Origin: DSUN01 sp035527715
GTDB lineage: Bacteria; Planctomycetota; PUPC01; DSUN01
Assembly: GCA_035527715.1 (NCBI GenBank)
Contig: DATKZY010000207.1
Location: 1 to 34,378, forward strand
Direction of reading: 5' to 3'
DNA: 34,378 bases
Both the position numbers and the translations under genes were made by a program. The stretch's first letter is position 1. Every line of letters starts with the position of its first letter. Below the pieces are notes generated by a model. That model did no database searches. It was not told the DNA's origin and saw nothing but the letters and a program-made list of their open reading frames with translations. Positions 22,975-31,371 of the stretch are shown here, piece by piece.

Positions 22975-23057
22975 CCAGTGCCCTCCTTTCGGTGTCCGGC
23001 ATCCACGTCGCCCACCAGAGGCGGGCCGCAAAAGCCCACTTTCACACGACCATCTTA

Positions 23058-23086
23058 CTTATACAACATCCCATCAACTCTTTCAA
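23058..23086 (-). promoter_or_regulatory. Promoter of the pdaD-speB operon
   Basis: On the minus strand TTGAAA (23086-23081) is separated by exactly 17 bp from TATAAG (23063-23058). It lies in an AT-richer patch that is rare in this window. The leader to ATG 22974 is about 75 nt. The rest of 22975-23117 shows no gene. Confidence 0.7.
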
Positions 23087-23117
23087 CCGCGCGTGGGTCC
23101 CGCCCCTGTCCCGGGCA

Positions 23118-24365
23118 TCACCACTCGAGGGTCAGGCGGATCGCCTCGCCTTCCTGCGAGGCAAGCTCATACACCTCGACGGCCCCCGCGCCGGGCCTGG
23201 CCGCCGGCCCGATCTCCAGGGTGTCCGCCCGATAGCCGCTTCGCTTCTTCTCGTCCCTGGTCTTGAGCCAATGGAAGGTGAAGCGCAGCTCGCGGCCCGC
23301 CGTGTCCCTGGCGACAAGGGTCCTCTCGACTCGCTCGGCGGTCTGCGCGGCGAAGAAGGCGTCGTTGTCATACTCCAGGTGGACGAGCGTCTTCGCTCCG
23401 GCGGGGCTGAACTGCGCGAGGACGCGCAGCGTCCCGTCGTCGTCGGTCTTCAGTCGCCAGGTGAGGGTCTGGCTTCTCGCGGCCTTGGCCCGCTCGCTGG
23501 GAAAGGTGAAGACACAGGTCCTTGGCGTGTCGTCGGGCGGGGCGTCGAGCCGCTTCCAGGCGCGGACGTATTCCACGCAGAACGTCGAGGGCAGGGTTGC
23601 CACGTCGGGCAGCCCGAACCACTCGGGCATCGTCTCGCTGTCGAAGTTCAGCTCGAGCGGCTGGTGCCAGTGGGTGTTGGGCATCTCGCGGACGACTGCC
23701 CCGTCGAAGTAGTAGACGAGTTTCTCGCGGTTCCACTCGAGGCCGTAGACGTGCCAGCCGTCGGCCAGAGGCGTCGGGCTCTGCCACTTGCTGCCCTTCG
23801 ACCAGTGGCGGTCGGGGTTCACCAGGGTGTGGAACACGTGGGCGTTCATGTGCACCGTCGTCTCGTGGCCCGGGGCGCCGCCGCCGATCTCGAAGACGTC
23901 AATCTCCGTCCACAGCTCGGGCGTCGAGAGGTAGAACCAGAAGGCGCTGGAGCCGCGCGACTTCATCGCCCTGGCCTTCACCTCGAAGTAGCCGTAGCGG
24001 GCGACCGCCTTGCTCTTCACCGCGCCGCAGGTGTAGGTGTGATAGCCCTTGGGCGCGTTGGGCAGGCTCTCGTGCTTCATCGTGATGTGGAGCTTGCCGT
24101 CGCTCACCGTCACGTTTTCGGCGCGGAAGAGGCCGGGCTGGCGGCCGAGCCATCCGGGGTTGGTGGGGTGCCACTTCGCCGCGTCGAGCGCCTCGCCCTC
24201 GAACTCGTCGGTCATCTCGGGCAGCGGCGCCCACCGGCCGTGCGGCAGGGGGCAGGGGCAAGCATTCACGGCGGCCTCCTTTGGGGTAGAGGACTTCGCT
24301 GCCGGGCCGACACAGCCGGCCCCGAGCAGCAAGAAGAGGCCCGACAGGACCAGAATGGCCTTCAT
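23118..24365 (-). CDS. GH16-family glycoside hydrolase lipoprotein
   Basis: ATG 24365 (415 aa) gives a lipoprotein signal peptide with lipobox LGAGC (Cys18). Residues ~45-295 match the GH16 jelly roll. The catalytic signature is EIDVFE, with Glu154 nucleophile, Asp156 and Glu159 acid/base. Flanking family segments are YGYFEVKARAMKSRGSSAFWFY and WHVYGLEWNREKLVYYFDGAVVRE. GH16 enzymes cleave beta-1,3/1,4 glucans or galactans (laminarin, agar, carrageenan, porphyran). The pattern suits an algal-type polysaccharide but does not decide which. The last ~120 residues are an extra beta domain. It is probably anchored in the outer membrane facing out. It is divergently transcribed from the 24500 gene. 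Confidence 0.9.
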   Translation of the reverse strand: MKAILVLSGLFLLLGAGCVGPAAKSSTPKEAAVNACPCPLPHGRWAPLPEMTDEFEGEALDAAKWHPTNPGWLGRQPGLFRAENVTVSDGKLHITMKHESLPNAPKGYHTYTCGAVKSKAVARYGYFEVKARAMKSRGSSAFWFYLSTPELWTEIDVFEIGGGAPGHETTVHMNAHVFHTLVNPDRHWSKGSKWQSPTPLADGWHVYGLEWNREKLVYYFDGAVVREMPNTHWHQPLELNFDSETMPEWFGLPDVATLPSTFCVEYVRAWKRLDAPPDDTPRTCVFTFPSERAKAARSQTLTWRLKTDDDGTLRVLAQFSPAGAKTLVHLEYDNDAFFAAQTAERVERTLVARDTAGRELRFTFHWLKTRDEKKRSGYRADTLEIGPAARPGAGAVEVYELASQEGEAIRLTLEW

Positions 24366-24401
24366 CGCAGCAACCCTCGCTTCGCGTGACTCCCCGCCAC
24401 C

Positions 24402-24429
24402 AGGATAGCCGAACGGCGGTTCCGCGCAA
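24402..24429 (-). promoter_or_regulatory. Probable promoter of the GH16 gene
   Basis: On the minus strand TTGCGC (24429-24424), a 16-bp spacer and TATCCT (24407-24402). The same -10 sequence, also preceded by GC, is found at 34167-34172. The leader is about 30 nt. Confidence 0.45.
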
Positions 24430-24443
24430 GCCGCGCACCGCGC

Positions 24444-24472
24444 TTGATCGCGCGGGGCGCGGACGCTAGGAT
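24444..24472 (+). promoter_or_regulatory. Probable promoter of the 24500 gene
   Basis: TTGATC (24444-24449), a 17-bp spacer, then TAGGAT (24467-24472). It would give a ~21-nt leader carrying aggag (24489-24493) 6 nt before ATG 24500. It lies back-to-back with the GH16 promoter. Confidence 0.5.
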
Positions 24473-24499
24473 TCATGGCGGGGAGGCCAGGAGATCGCA

Positions 24500-26533
24500 A
24501 TGCCCCGATCCGCGAAGTCGTGCTGGGTCCTCGCGATCGCGCTGGCCGTGGCGAGCAGGGGCCTGGCCGCCGAAACGCCCGAGGCGGGCGGGCCGACCGC
24601 TCTTCCCCAGGAGGCGACCGACCCCGTGCCGCTCGCCAACGCCGGCTTCGAGGCCGAATGGGAGGGCTGGCTGCCGCGGAACGCCGCCGCGTTCGCCCTC
24701 GACGCCGCGGCGCACTCGGGCAAGGGGTGCGCGAAGCTCGACTGCGGCCAGGCGACGCCCTATGTGCCCAGCCTGAGGCAGCCGCTCAAAGACGTCGGCC
24801 CCGGCACCTACGCGCTGCGCTTCTGGATCAGAACGCGGGGCGTGGGCGGCACCTCGAAGGGGCGCGACGGCGCGCGCGTGAGCATCGAATACCTGCTCCA
24901 GGACGGCCAGCGGGCCTGGCCGTCTACGAACGTCTTCCGCGGCACGCAGGACTGGCGGCAGGAGGAACTGCGCGTCCTTGTCCCGCCCGAGCTGAAGCCG
25001 GGCAGCGTCTTCATCAGCATCCACCGCTACGGCGGAGCCAGCGGCGGCGAGGCGCTCTTCGACGATTTCAGCCTGGAACGCGTCCGCCCCGCCCCGGTCG
25101 AGGCGTTCCTGCTCTATCCCAACTACCGCGGCTACCTGCCCGACGACGGCCCCGCTCAGGTGAAGCTGTGGGTGCGGGTGAACGACGCGAAGGCGGCGGA
25201 GCCGGCCGCCATCGAGGTCCGCCGCGTCGGCGAAGGCAAGCCGGTCGCCACGGCGCAGCTCGACGCCGGCGCGAAGGAGCAGGTGGTCGAGCTGGATTCG
25301 GGCGGCTGGCCGCTCGGGCGCTACGAGGTCGAGGCGCGCCTCGGCCCATACCGCTATCCGCCCTACGTCGTCCACAAGATTTCCGCCGAGCAGCGGCGGC
25401 GCCTCGCCGTCTGGTTCGACCCGCATCAGGTGCTGCACGTCCAGGGCAAGCCGGCCTTCCCCCTCGGCCTCTACAACACCACGCGACGCTTCTACAACGG
25501 GGACTTCAGCTTCGATGAGGAGTTCGCCCGCCTGAAGAAGATGGCCGAGGCGCCGGTGAACGCGAACACGAACTACTGGTGGTGGCCCTGCGGGAAAGAC
25601 GTCCGCCAGCGCTACCTGGCCGAGATGCACAAGCACGGCCTGGGCTATTTCGACTGCGTGAACAACGCTTTCCCCGGCTTCCCCCGCACGCCGTGCGTGG
25701 CGGAGCTGGCGCCCGAGGCCGCGAAGCTCGAGAAGCTCGACACGCAGGAGATGGTTGACCTCTACCTCGCCCGCCTGGCCGCGGCCATGCGCGAGTTGCC
25801 CGCGTTCCTCGGCTGGTACGTGATGGACGAGCGGGGCTTCATCGAAGTGCCGCGCCACTTCCACCAGTACCAGGTGCTGCGCAAGGCCGACCCCGACCAC
25901 CCGACGTTCGGCGTGAGCAATCTGCCGCTCGAGTTCCCCCTCTGGCGCGACGTGCTCGACGTCTTCGGCCTCGACCCCTATCCGCTGTTCAACATGAAGG
26001 CCGGCCGCCCCCTCTCGCTGGTCGGGGAGTGGACCCGTGCGGGCGTGGCCGCGACCCGCGGCAGCCGCCCGGTGTGGATGGTCATCCAGTTCTTCCAGGG
26101 CTGGAGCGCCGACCGCTGGCCGACGGCCGAGGAGCTGAGGACGATGAGCCTGATGGCCATCGTCGAGGGCGCCCGCGGGCTCTTCTACTGGAGCTTCGGC
26201 AACCGCGGGCTCATGTCCGTCGCCAACCCGCAGCAGCAGGAGGAGTACTGGCAGCGGCTGGTGAAGGTGACGAAGGAGCTGAAGACGCTGGAGCCGGCTC
26301 TCGTGGCCCCCGACGCGCCGCAGGCGGTCAAGGCCGTGTCCGACCCGCGGGTCCGCTGGCGAGCACGGCTGGTGGACGGCAAGTGCACCGTCTTCGCCTA
26401 CCTCCCCTCGGCGAAGCTCGTCGCCGACCCGGCCCAGGCGGAAGCCGTCTCGGTCCGCTTCACCCTGGCGGATGGCCGGGCGGCGACCCTCAAGCTCCGC
26501 CCCGACTTCGCCGACTGGCTCAGCATCCCTTGA
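24500..26533 (+). CDS. Secreted CBM-like plus TIM-barrel glycosidase-like protein
   Basis: This 677-aa protein has a well-placed aggag and a signal peptide (~1-24). Residues ~42-190 are a CBM4/9-type module (LANAGFEAEWEGW ... ALFDDFSLERV). Residues ~195-290 form a linker beta domain. Residues ~300-610 look like a TIM barrel of the glycoside hydrolase superfamily, with GKPAFPLGLYNTTRRFYNG at the start and LGWYVMDERGF carrying Asp443-Glu444. VFGLDPYPL and GARGLFYWSFGNRG fall on later strands. The Asp-Glu after the fourth strand mirrors the 10910 protein's DE pair, but overall family is not recognised. It is probably exported to act on a glycan. It faces the GH16 gene across a 134-nt divergent promoter region. 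Confidence 0.8.
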   Translation: MPRSAKSCWVLAIALAVASRGLAAETPEAGGPTALPQEATDPVPLANAGFEAEWEGWLPRNAAAFALDAAAHSGKGCAKLDCGQATPYVPSLRQPLKDVGPGTYALRFWIRTRGVGGTSKGRDGARVSIEYLLQDGQRAWPSTNVFRGTQDWRQEELRVLVPPELKPGSVFISIHRYGGASGGEALFDDFSLERVRPAPVEAFLLYPNYRGYLPDDGPAQVKLWVRVNDAKAAEPAAIEVRRVGEGKPVATAQLDAGAKEQVVELDSGGWPLGRYEVEARLGPYRYPPYVVHKISAEQRRRLAVWFDPHQVLHVQGKPAFPLGLYNTTRRFYNGDFSFDEEFARLKKMAEAPVNANTNYWWWPCGKDVRQRYLAEMHKHGLGYFDCVNNAFPGFPRTPCVAELAPEAAKLEKLDTQEMVDLYLARLAAAMRELPAFLGWYVMDERGFIEVPRHFHQYQVLRKADPDHPTFGVSNLPLEFPLWRDVLDVFGLDPYPLFNMKAGRPLSLVGEWTRAGVAATRGSRPVWMVIQFFQGWSADRWPTAEELRTMSLMAIVEGARGLFYWSFGNRGLMSVANPQQQEEYWQRLVKVTKELKTLEPALVAPDAPQAVKAVSDPRVRWRARLVDGKCTVFAYLPSAKLVADPAQAEAVSVRFTLADGRAATLKLRPDFADWLSIP

Positions 26534-26536
26534 ACG

Positions 26537-26555
26537 GGGGACGCGCTCTGTCCCC
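26537..26555. terminator. Hairpin just after the 24500 gene
   Basis: ggggac (26537-26542) pairs with gtcccc (26550-26555) around a 7-nt loop, 4 nt past the stop codon. It is a plausible terminator stem, again without a clear T-tract. Confidence 0.5.
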
Positions 26556-26651
26556 TGGCTCTGCGTGGCGAGTTCCTGGCACGTCGTTTGCGCGTCGCCC
26601 GCCTCGCAGACGGCCGGGACGCTCCTGCGCGAGTCCGGACTCCGGTGGGCA

Positions 26652-26683
26652 AGGATTCCACAGTTGTACAACTGTGGAATCCT
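26652..26683. repeat. Perfect 32-bp palindrome
   Basis: 26652-26667 is exactly the reverse complement of 26668-26683, with core gttgtacaac and no loop. It is much more AT-rich than its surroundings. A degenerate second copy is centred 143 bp downstream at 26798-26823, and flanking sequence is similar (cctcgcag... before, ctctccag.gcgttc after). It lies in a 507-bp gene-free region between convergent genes; no coding frame there looks real. Confidence 0.92.
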
Positions 26684-26797
26684 CTCTCCAGGGCGTTCCC
26701 GCCCCCTGCGGTGGTGAGCCGGTGCTGCCTCGCCTGCGCATGGCGTCCCTCGCAGGCCGCGGGGACCCCTGGCGCGCCCGCGCGCCGGCGGGCCAGA

Positions 26798-26823
26798 ATT
26801 CCACAGTTGTACAACTATGGAAT
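26798..26823. repeat. Second, imperfect copy of the palindrome
   Basis: attccacagttgt (26798-26810) and acaactatggaat (26811-26823) form a 26-bp palindrome with one mismatch. It shares the cacagttgtacaact core and the following ctctccag/gcgttc flank with the copy at 26652, so a unit of about 143 bp has been duplicated in tandem. The rest of 26824-27040 holds nothing I can name. Confidence 0.88.
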
Positions 26824-27040
26824 GTTCTCTCCAGCGGCGTTCTTGCCCTGACATCGCCTCCTCTGCCCGCGCGGCACCTTGCCTGGGGGCCGTTCCCCTC
26901 ATGGGCAAGGCGCGTCCATGTCGCGCTGGAGGGGCGGCGGCCGAGACGGATCAGGCGCGTCTCGCTTCTGCTGCCGGGGCCTGGCTCGCGCCGAACATGA
27001 GAGCATCGCCCTCCTGCCCCGGCACATTCCGCAGGAGAAA

Positions 27041-27853
27041 CTACTTCGCCTTCGGCCCGGAGCGGAAGCGTTGGGCGGGGTGGCACTCGGTGTCGCCGAA
27101 GACCTGTTCGATGAGGGCGGCAAGGGCGGGGTCGTAGGCCTTCAGCACGTCGCGGCGGTTGACCTGGTTGTGCACGCCGTTGGGCGGGTCGGCATAGTTG
27201 GCGGCGTTGTACCACGCCTGGACGCCTTCGGCCCAGTACTCGTTGCGGTTCTTGCCGGCGTAGGTGTTCTGCCACAACCCCTTCTTCATCGCCGCCTCAT
27301 ATGCCTGCTTCAGGCGGGTGTCGAAGGACTTGTCGGTCTCGGCGAGGCCGATCTCGTGGACGGTGTGGGCGAATTCGTGGATGAGGATACACTCGGCCCA
27401 ATACTTGTCCCGGCCATAGCCGAGGAGGTTCTCCTCGGCGCAACTGATGGCGGGCCGTGCCGTCGTGGCGCCGAGGCCGCGGGCGCGCTTCGCCCAGAAG
27501 TCCCTCGGCGTCAGGTCGCTGTGCTCGGGGATGTCGGTGGTGACTTCGGTCTTGGCCATGACGGCGAGGCGGATGCCCTTGCGAGCGATGGCCTGGAGCA
27601 CGTCGGGGCGCTTGGCCATCATCACCTTCACGATGCGGCGGGCCTCGAGCAGCGCCGCGTCGGGCACCTTCTCGGAGCCGACCACGGGCAGGCCATCGCA
27701 GTCCACGTACTTCCGGTAGAACCGGGCCAGCCCGAGCGCCCTGGGCACCCCAGTGATTCTCGGGGGGCTTTTCTCTTCCTGCTCCATGGCGGCGGCCCCG
27801 TGGGAACAGACCCGGCATGCCAGGAGAGTGAGCAGCAGAAGGCGGGCGCTCAT
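27041..27853 (-). CDS. Exported HExxH zinc-metallopeptidase-like protein
   Basis: ATG 27853 overlaps the FG-GAP stop by 1 nt (TGATG), giving 270 aa. The N-terminus is a short signal sequence; LLAC at residues 10-13 could be a lipobox. The zinc site is ILIHEFAHTVHEIGL (His159, Glu160, His163). Glu205 or Glu209 in NEYWAEGVQAWY is the likely third ligand, giving a gluzincin-like arrangement. The pattern of HEFAHxVH followed some 40 residues later by EYWAEGxQxWY is seen in lethal-factor-like and related uncharacterised peptidases. Substrate is unknown. Translational coupling to an FG-GAP propeller protein suggests the two are exported and work together. Confidence 0.8.
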   Translation of the reverse strand: MSARLLLLTLLACRVCSHGAAAMEQEEKSPPRITGVPRALGLARFYRKYVDCDGLPVVGSEKVPDAALLEARRIVKVMMAKRPDVLQAIARKGIRLAVMAKTEVTTDIPEHSDLTPRDFWAKRARGLGATTARPAISCAEENLLGYGRDKYWAECILIHEFAHTVHEIGLAETDKSFDTRLKQAYEAAMKKGLWQNTYAGKNRNEYWAEGVQAWYNAANYADPPNGVHNQVNRRDVLKAYDPALAALIEQVFGDTECHPAQRFRSGPKAK

Positions 27854-29067
27854 CAAGGCTTCCGCTTGTTCTCGAACCAGGCGGGGCCGCCCCACTTGCC
27901 GGTGACGACGACGTCCAGGTCGCCATCGCCGTCGAGGTCCACCACCTGGACGCTCATGCCGGAGCCGACGCCCTCGTTGTAGGAGAGGACGTGCTTGGCC
28001 CACGTGGGCGACGGCCCTGGGCGCAGCTCGTACCAGTAGACGCCCACCGGCCCGAAGGCATCGGGGTCGCCGCCGTTGTGCGCCATGAACCGCTTCCCGG
28101 CCACGAGGTCCGGGTCGCCGTCGCCATCGAGGTCGGCCAGGGCGAGGCTGTGGGGCTGAGTCCAGGTGTCGTCAATCACGTGCTGCTTCCACGAGATCGC
28201 CTGGCCTTCCCGGACCTGTTGGTACCAGAAGATGCCGTGCTTGTGGGCGTTGCTGGTCACTACGTCCTTCAGGCCGTCGCCATTCACGTCGTAGACGAGG
28301 ATTTGCGGCGTGTGGTCCACCTTTCCGTCCCTGGCTCCGAGCGCCCAGCGATGCTCGGTCCACTGGCCCTTGCGGGGGTCGGCGGGCGCTTCGAACCAGG
28401 CGTCGGGGCGGAGCACGTCGGGCCGCTTGTCGCCGTTGATGTCGCCCACGCCCGCCCCGAAATTCATCGTCTTCGTCGAGATGACGTGTTTGACCAGGCC
28501 GCGCTGGCCCGAGGGGAGCGTGCCGACCTCGTACCACGCCGTCTGCTGGGTATGGGGGAGGATTTCGTGGGCCTTGCCGTCGCCGTCTATGTCCGCCAGG
28601 TCCCCGCACTCGAAGTTGCCGGCCTTGTCGGCGGCCTGTTCCGGCCACTCGTCCGCCGCGCCCAGCATGTTGCGGTGCCACGCCACGCTCCTGGAGAACC
28701 AGCCGCAGGAGACGACGTCGGGCTTCCCGTCGCCGTCCACGTCGAGCGGCAGGTTCATGAAGTCGTCGGCGTAGCCCTTGCCCTTGTCGTCCACGGTGCC
28801 GCGGAGGGTTCGGATCTTGACGGGCTTCCAGTCGGGGGCGGGGTAGAGGAAGGGGCCTGCCACGATGTCGAGCTTGCCGTCGCCATTGAAGTCGGCCACG
28901 CCGCAGGCCTCGGAGCGGCACGTGCCGAGGCGATGAAGCACGAAGCGGATGGGCGACTCCGTCGCGCCCTTGGGCCCGGGCGGCGGCTCGCCCGCCATTG
29001 CGATGGCAGCAGCGGCAAGCGCCGCGCACGACCACACCGCCCGCACAACCAGACCTTGCGATCTCAT
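27853..29067 (-). CDS. Secreted FG-GAP/VCBS repeat beta-propeller protein
   Basis: ATG 29067 (404 aa) begins a signal peptide (~1-26). At least seven calcium-binding loops of the DxDGDGxxD type follow: DFNGDGKLD, DVDGDGKPD, DIDGDGKAH, DINGDKRPD, DVNGDGLKD, DLDGDGDPD and DLDGDGDLD. They are spaced 40-60 residues apart, as expected for a seven-bladed propeller. Such proteins bind ligands or act as extracellular scaffolds; no enzyme site is visible. The gene starts 44 nt after the GldA-like stop and ends in a TGATG overlap with the HExxH gene. It therefore probably belongs to the same minus-strand operon. Confidence 0.88.
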   Translation of the reverse strand: MRSQGLVVRAVWSCAALAAAAIAMAGEPPPGPKGATESPIRFVLHRLGTCRSEACGVADFNGDGKLDIVAGPFLYPAPDWKPVKIRTLRGTVDDKGKGYADDFMNLPLDVDGDGKPDVVSCGWFSRSVAWHRNMLGAADEWPEQAADKAGNFECGDLADIDGDGKAHEILPHTQQTAWYEVGTLPSGQRGLVKHVISTKTMNFGAGVGDINGDKRPDVLRPDAWFEAPADPRKGQWTEHRWALGARDGKVDHTPQILVYDVNGDGLKDVVTSNAHKHGIFWYQQVREGQAISWKQHVIDDTWTQPHSLALADLDGDGDPDLVAGKRFMAHNGGDPDAFGPVGVYWYELRPGPSPTWAKHVLSYNEGVGSGMSVQVVDLDGDGDLDVVVTGKWGGPAWFENKRKP

Positions 29068-29111
29068 CGTCGTCACGTCCTGAATATCGTCCTGTGGATA
29101 CGACAGCGCCG

Positions 29112-30224
29112 CTACGCGCCCAGCCGCTTCTTCCGCTCCTGGCCGAGGGCGTCGGCGGCGAACATGGCGTCCACGACACCCTCCGATGTGACCTCGAAGG
29201 CGTGGCTGGCGCACAGGGAGCCGGGGCCGGCGCACACGTCGCCGATGCTCTTGAGACGCTCGCGGCTCACGCCCGCGAGATTCACGTCGGCCAGCGTCAC
29301 GGGCAGACCGACGGCGATGCACCAGTCAATGATGCGGTAGGTCTCGGCGGTCGGCACGTCGGGGTCCATGCAGAGCTGGCTGGCGACGCCGAAGCCGACC
29401 TTCTCGCCGTGCAGGAAGCCCTTGCACTCGGGGAAGCCGGTGAGCAGGTTGCCGATCATGTGGGCGGTGGCGAGGCCGCCGCTCTCGAAGCCGAGGCCCG
29501 AGAGAAGGACGTTGGACTCGACGATCTTCTCGACCGCGGGCGTGACGACGTGGAACTCGACGGCGCGCTTGGCCTCGAGGCCGCACTCCATCAGCGTGTC
29601 GTAGCACAGGCGCGCGATGGCGATGGCGGCGAGGGTGGGCGTGCCGCCGCCGAGGTTGAGCGCCTTGCGCGTGCGCATGGCCGCCTGGGTCTCGACCCAG
29701 GTCGAGAGCGCGTCGCCCATGCCGGCCACGAGGGCGCGCACGGGCGCGTTGGCGATCACCTGGGTGTCCACCATCACGATGTCGGGGTTGAAGGGCCAGC
29801 AGTCGAAGCCCAGGAAGTTGCCGCCCTCGTCGTACCACACGGTGGCCGCACTGGTCGGCGAGTCGTTCGACGCGATGGTGGGGCAGGTGATCATCCCGAT
29901 CTTGCCCTCAACGGCCACGGCCTTGGCCGTGTCGAGGGTCTTGCCGCCGCCGATGCCGACCGCCACGTCGGCGCCCTTCTCCCTGGCGATCGCGAGCACG
30001 CGGGCCGCCTCGGCCTTCGTCGTCTCGCCCTTGAACTCGACGTCTATGACCTCGAGCTTGGCGTCCTTGAGGCTCTGGAGCACGGTGGCGCCGACGGCCG
30101 CCTTGACGCGCGGGTCCCACAGCACGAGCGGCTTCCTGCCGACCATGCCGATGTACTTGCCCGCCTCGGCGAGCACGTTGCGGCCCTGCACGTACTTTCG
30201 CGGGGCGATGAGGATTGACTTCAT
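29112..30224 (-). CDS. gldA: GldA-like iron/zinc-dependent alcohol dehydrogenase
   Basis: The 370-aa frame starts with ATG 30224 behind AAGGAGGT, 1 nt after the transporter stop. Motifs match glycerol dehydrogenase. The NAD-binding loop is GIGGGKTLDTAK (90-101), then PTIASNDSPTSA, and the metal ligands are Asp171 (GMGDALSTWVE), His255 (ATAHMIGN) and His272 (GFLHGEKVGFG). GldA oxidises glycerol to dihydroxyacetone with NAD+. In this operon with a kinase and a RhaT-type transporter it might instead reduce lactaldehyde, glycolaldehyde or another C3 product, or oxidise a polyol. The family is certain; the physiological substrate is inference. Confidence 0.88.
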   Translation of the reverse strand: MKSILIAPRKYVQGRNVLAEAGKYIGMVGRKPLVLWDPRVKAAVGATVLQSLKDAKLEVIDVEFKGETTKAEAARVLAIAREKGADVAVGIGGGKTLDTAKAVAVEGKIGMITCPTIASNDSPTSAATVWYDEGGNFLGFDCWPFNPDIVMVDTQVIANAPVRALVAGMGDALSTWVETQAAMRTRKALNLGGGTPTLAAIAIARLCYDTLMECGLEAKRAVEFHVVTPAVEKIVESNVLLSGLGFESGGLATAHMIGNLLTGFPECKGFLHGEKVGFGVASQLCMDPDVPTAETYRIIDWCIAVGLPVTLADVNLAGVSRERLKSIGDVCAGPGSLCASHAFEVTSEGVVDAMFAADALGQERKKRLGA

Positions 30225-30225
30225 C

Positions 30226-31332
30226 TCACTTGACCTCCTTTGCCTTGAGGACGGGTTGGGCGGCGGCTTCCGCGACCGCGTTCTTCTTGGCGCGCTCGGC
30301 CATGGCGTTGGCCTGGCCGAGGACCACGACGCCGAGGATCAGAATAACGATGGCAGAGACAATCCAACGGACGCTGTCTCGGCCGGCACCCTTCCACTCG
30401 CCGGTGCGGAAGCCGTGGAAGTTGCCGACGATGATGGCGAACGACATGAAGGCGGGATAGCCGACTGGGACGCCGAGGTCGCCCAGCCTCACCCAGCCCA
30501 GGGCGAAGAAGAAGACCGCGGCATCGTGCAGCAGTGCCATGGCGAGGGCGAGGGCCAGCGTGAGCCCGATGCCCGGCTTGGCAAGATGCCCCCAGGTCCT
30601 GTTCTTCGTGAGCTTGTAGGCGCAATAGCCGCAGGCGGAGAGCACGCCGCCCCAGAGGATAAGGCACGTGACGGCCCAGGCGACGGCCACTGGCGGGTTG
30701 CCGTAGGCCTTGGCCGCTGCCGCCACGGGTTCCGCGTAGCCCGACGCCACGGCCCAGCACGCGCACAGGATGCCGGAGGCAATGGCGACAAGGACTCCCA
30801 TGAGCATCCTCGGCTTCTTCGCCGCCGCGGCGTCCAGCGGGGCATCCTCCCTCTTCAGGCTGCCCTCCTTGAGCGTGGCCGCGAGCCCCGCCTGGACGAC
30901 CCCCACCACGCACACGCACACGCCGGTCAGGACCAGGGCGCCGTGGGCTGTCAGGATCTGCTCCGGGCTGAAGATGCCCATCGGAAGGAGCGACCCGGTG
31001 ATGATCTGCGCGCCGTAGTTGAGCGCGTAGGCCAGCGACAGGCCGATGAAGGCGAAGCTCAGCCCCAGCGTCATCGAGCCCAGGCCCCACAGGAAGCCGA
31101 AGATGAGGATGGGGGCCAGCTTCGCCGGCTCCACACTCGCGTAGACGCCGAAGAAGTCCTCCACGAGCACCGGCCCGACCACCACGGGGAGCAGAATGGT
31201 CACAAAGAAGAAGAACGGCCCCCAGAGCACCTCCCAGGGCGTGTCCTTCCGGACGAACTTGCTGGGCAGGCCGAACGACCCGCCGCACGCCGCGCCGAGG
31301 AACAGGAAGAGAAAGCCGAGCCAGATTTCCAT
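30226..31332 (-). CDS. rhaT: RhaT-family sugar/proton symporter
   Basis: This 368-aa protein has about ten hydrophobic segments across its length. It aligns by eye to the L-rhamnose/H+ symporter family. The N-terminal GAACGGSFGLPSKFVRK matches the family's first loop, FGFLWGLGSMTLGLSFAFIGLSLAYAL the third and fourth segments, and the region around EWKGAGRDSV the last cytoplasmic loop. taaggag lies 8 nt before ATG 31332. It is an inner-membrane importer. Rhamnose is the family's known substrate, but no rhaA, rhaD or rhaB-specific features are present here, so a related deoxy-sugar or polyol is possible. It is followed after 1 nt by the GldA-like gene and preceded by the FGGY kinase (39 nt). 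Confidence 0.85.
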   Translation of the reverse strand: MEIWLGFLFLFLGAACGGSFGLPSKFVRKDTPWEVLWGPFFFFVTILLPVVVGPVLVEDFFGVYASVEPAKLAPILIFGFLWGLGSMTLGLSFAFIGLSLAYALNYGAQIITGSLLPMGIFSPEQILTAHGALVLTGVCVCVVGVVQAGLAATLKEGSLKREDAPLDAAAAKKPRMLMGVLVAIASGILCACWAVASGYAEPVAAAAKAYGNPPVAVAWAVTCLILWGGVLSACGYCAYKLTKNRTWGHLAKPGIGLTLALALAMALLHDAAVFFFALGWVRLGDLGVPVGYPAFMSFAIIVGNFHGFRTGEWKGAGRDSVRWIVSAIVILILGVVVLGQANAMAERAKKNAVAEAAAQPVLKAKEVK

Positions 31333-31371
31333 GCCGCCCGCTCCTTAATCAGAGGCCCCCGTGCGTGGCGC

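Noticed and set aside
26398..26851. Small open frames across the palindromes
   Set aside because: They run through the palindromic repeats in several frames with no RBS or domain; the similar peptides in both copies come from the DNA repeat.
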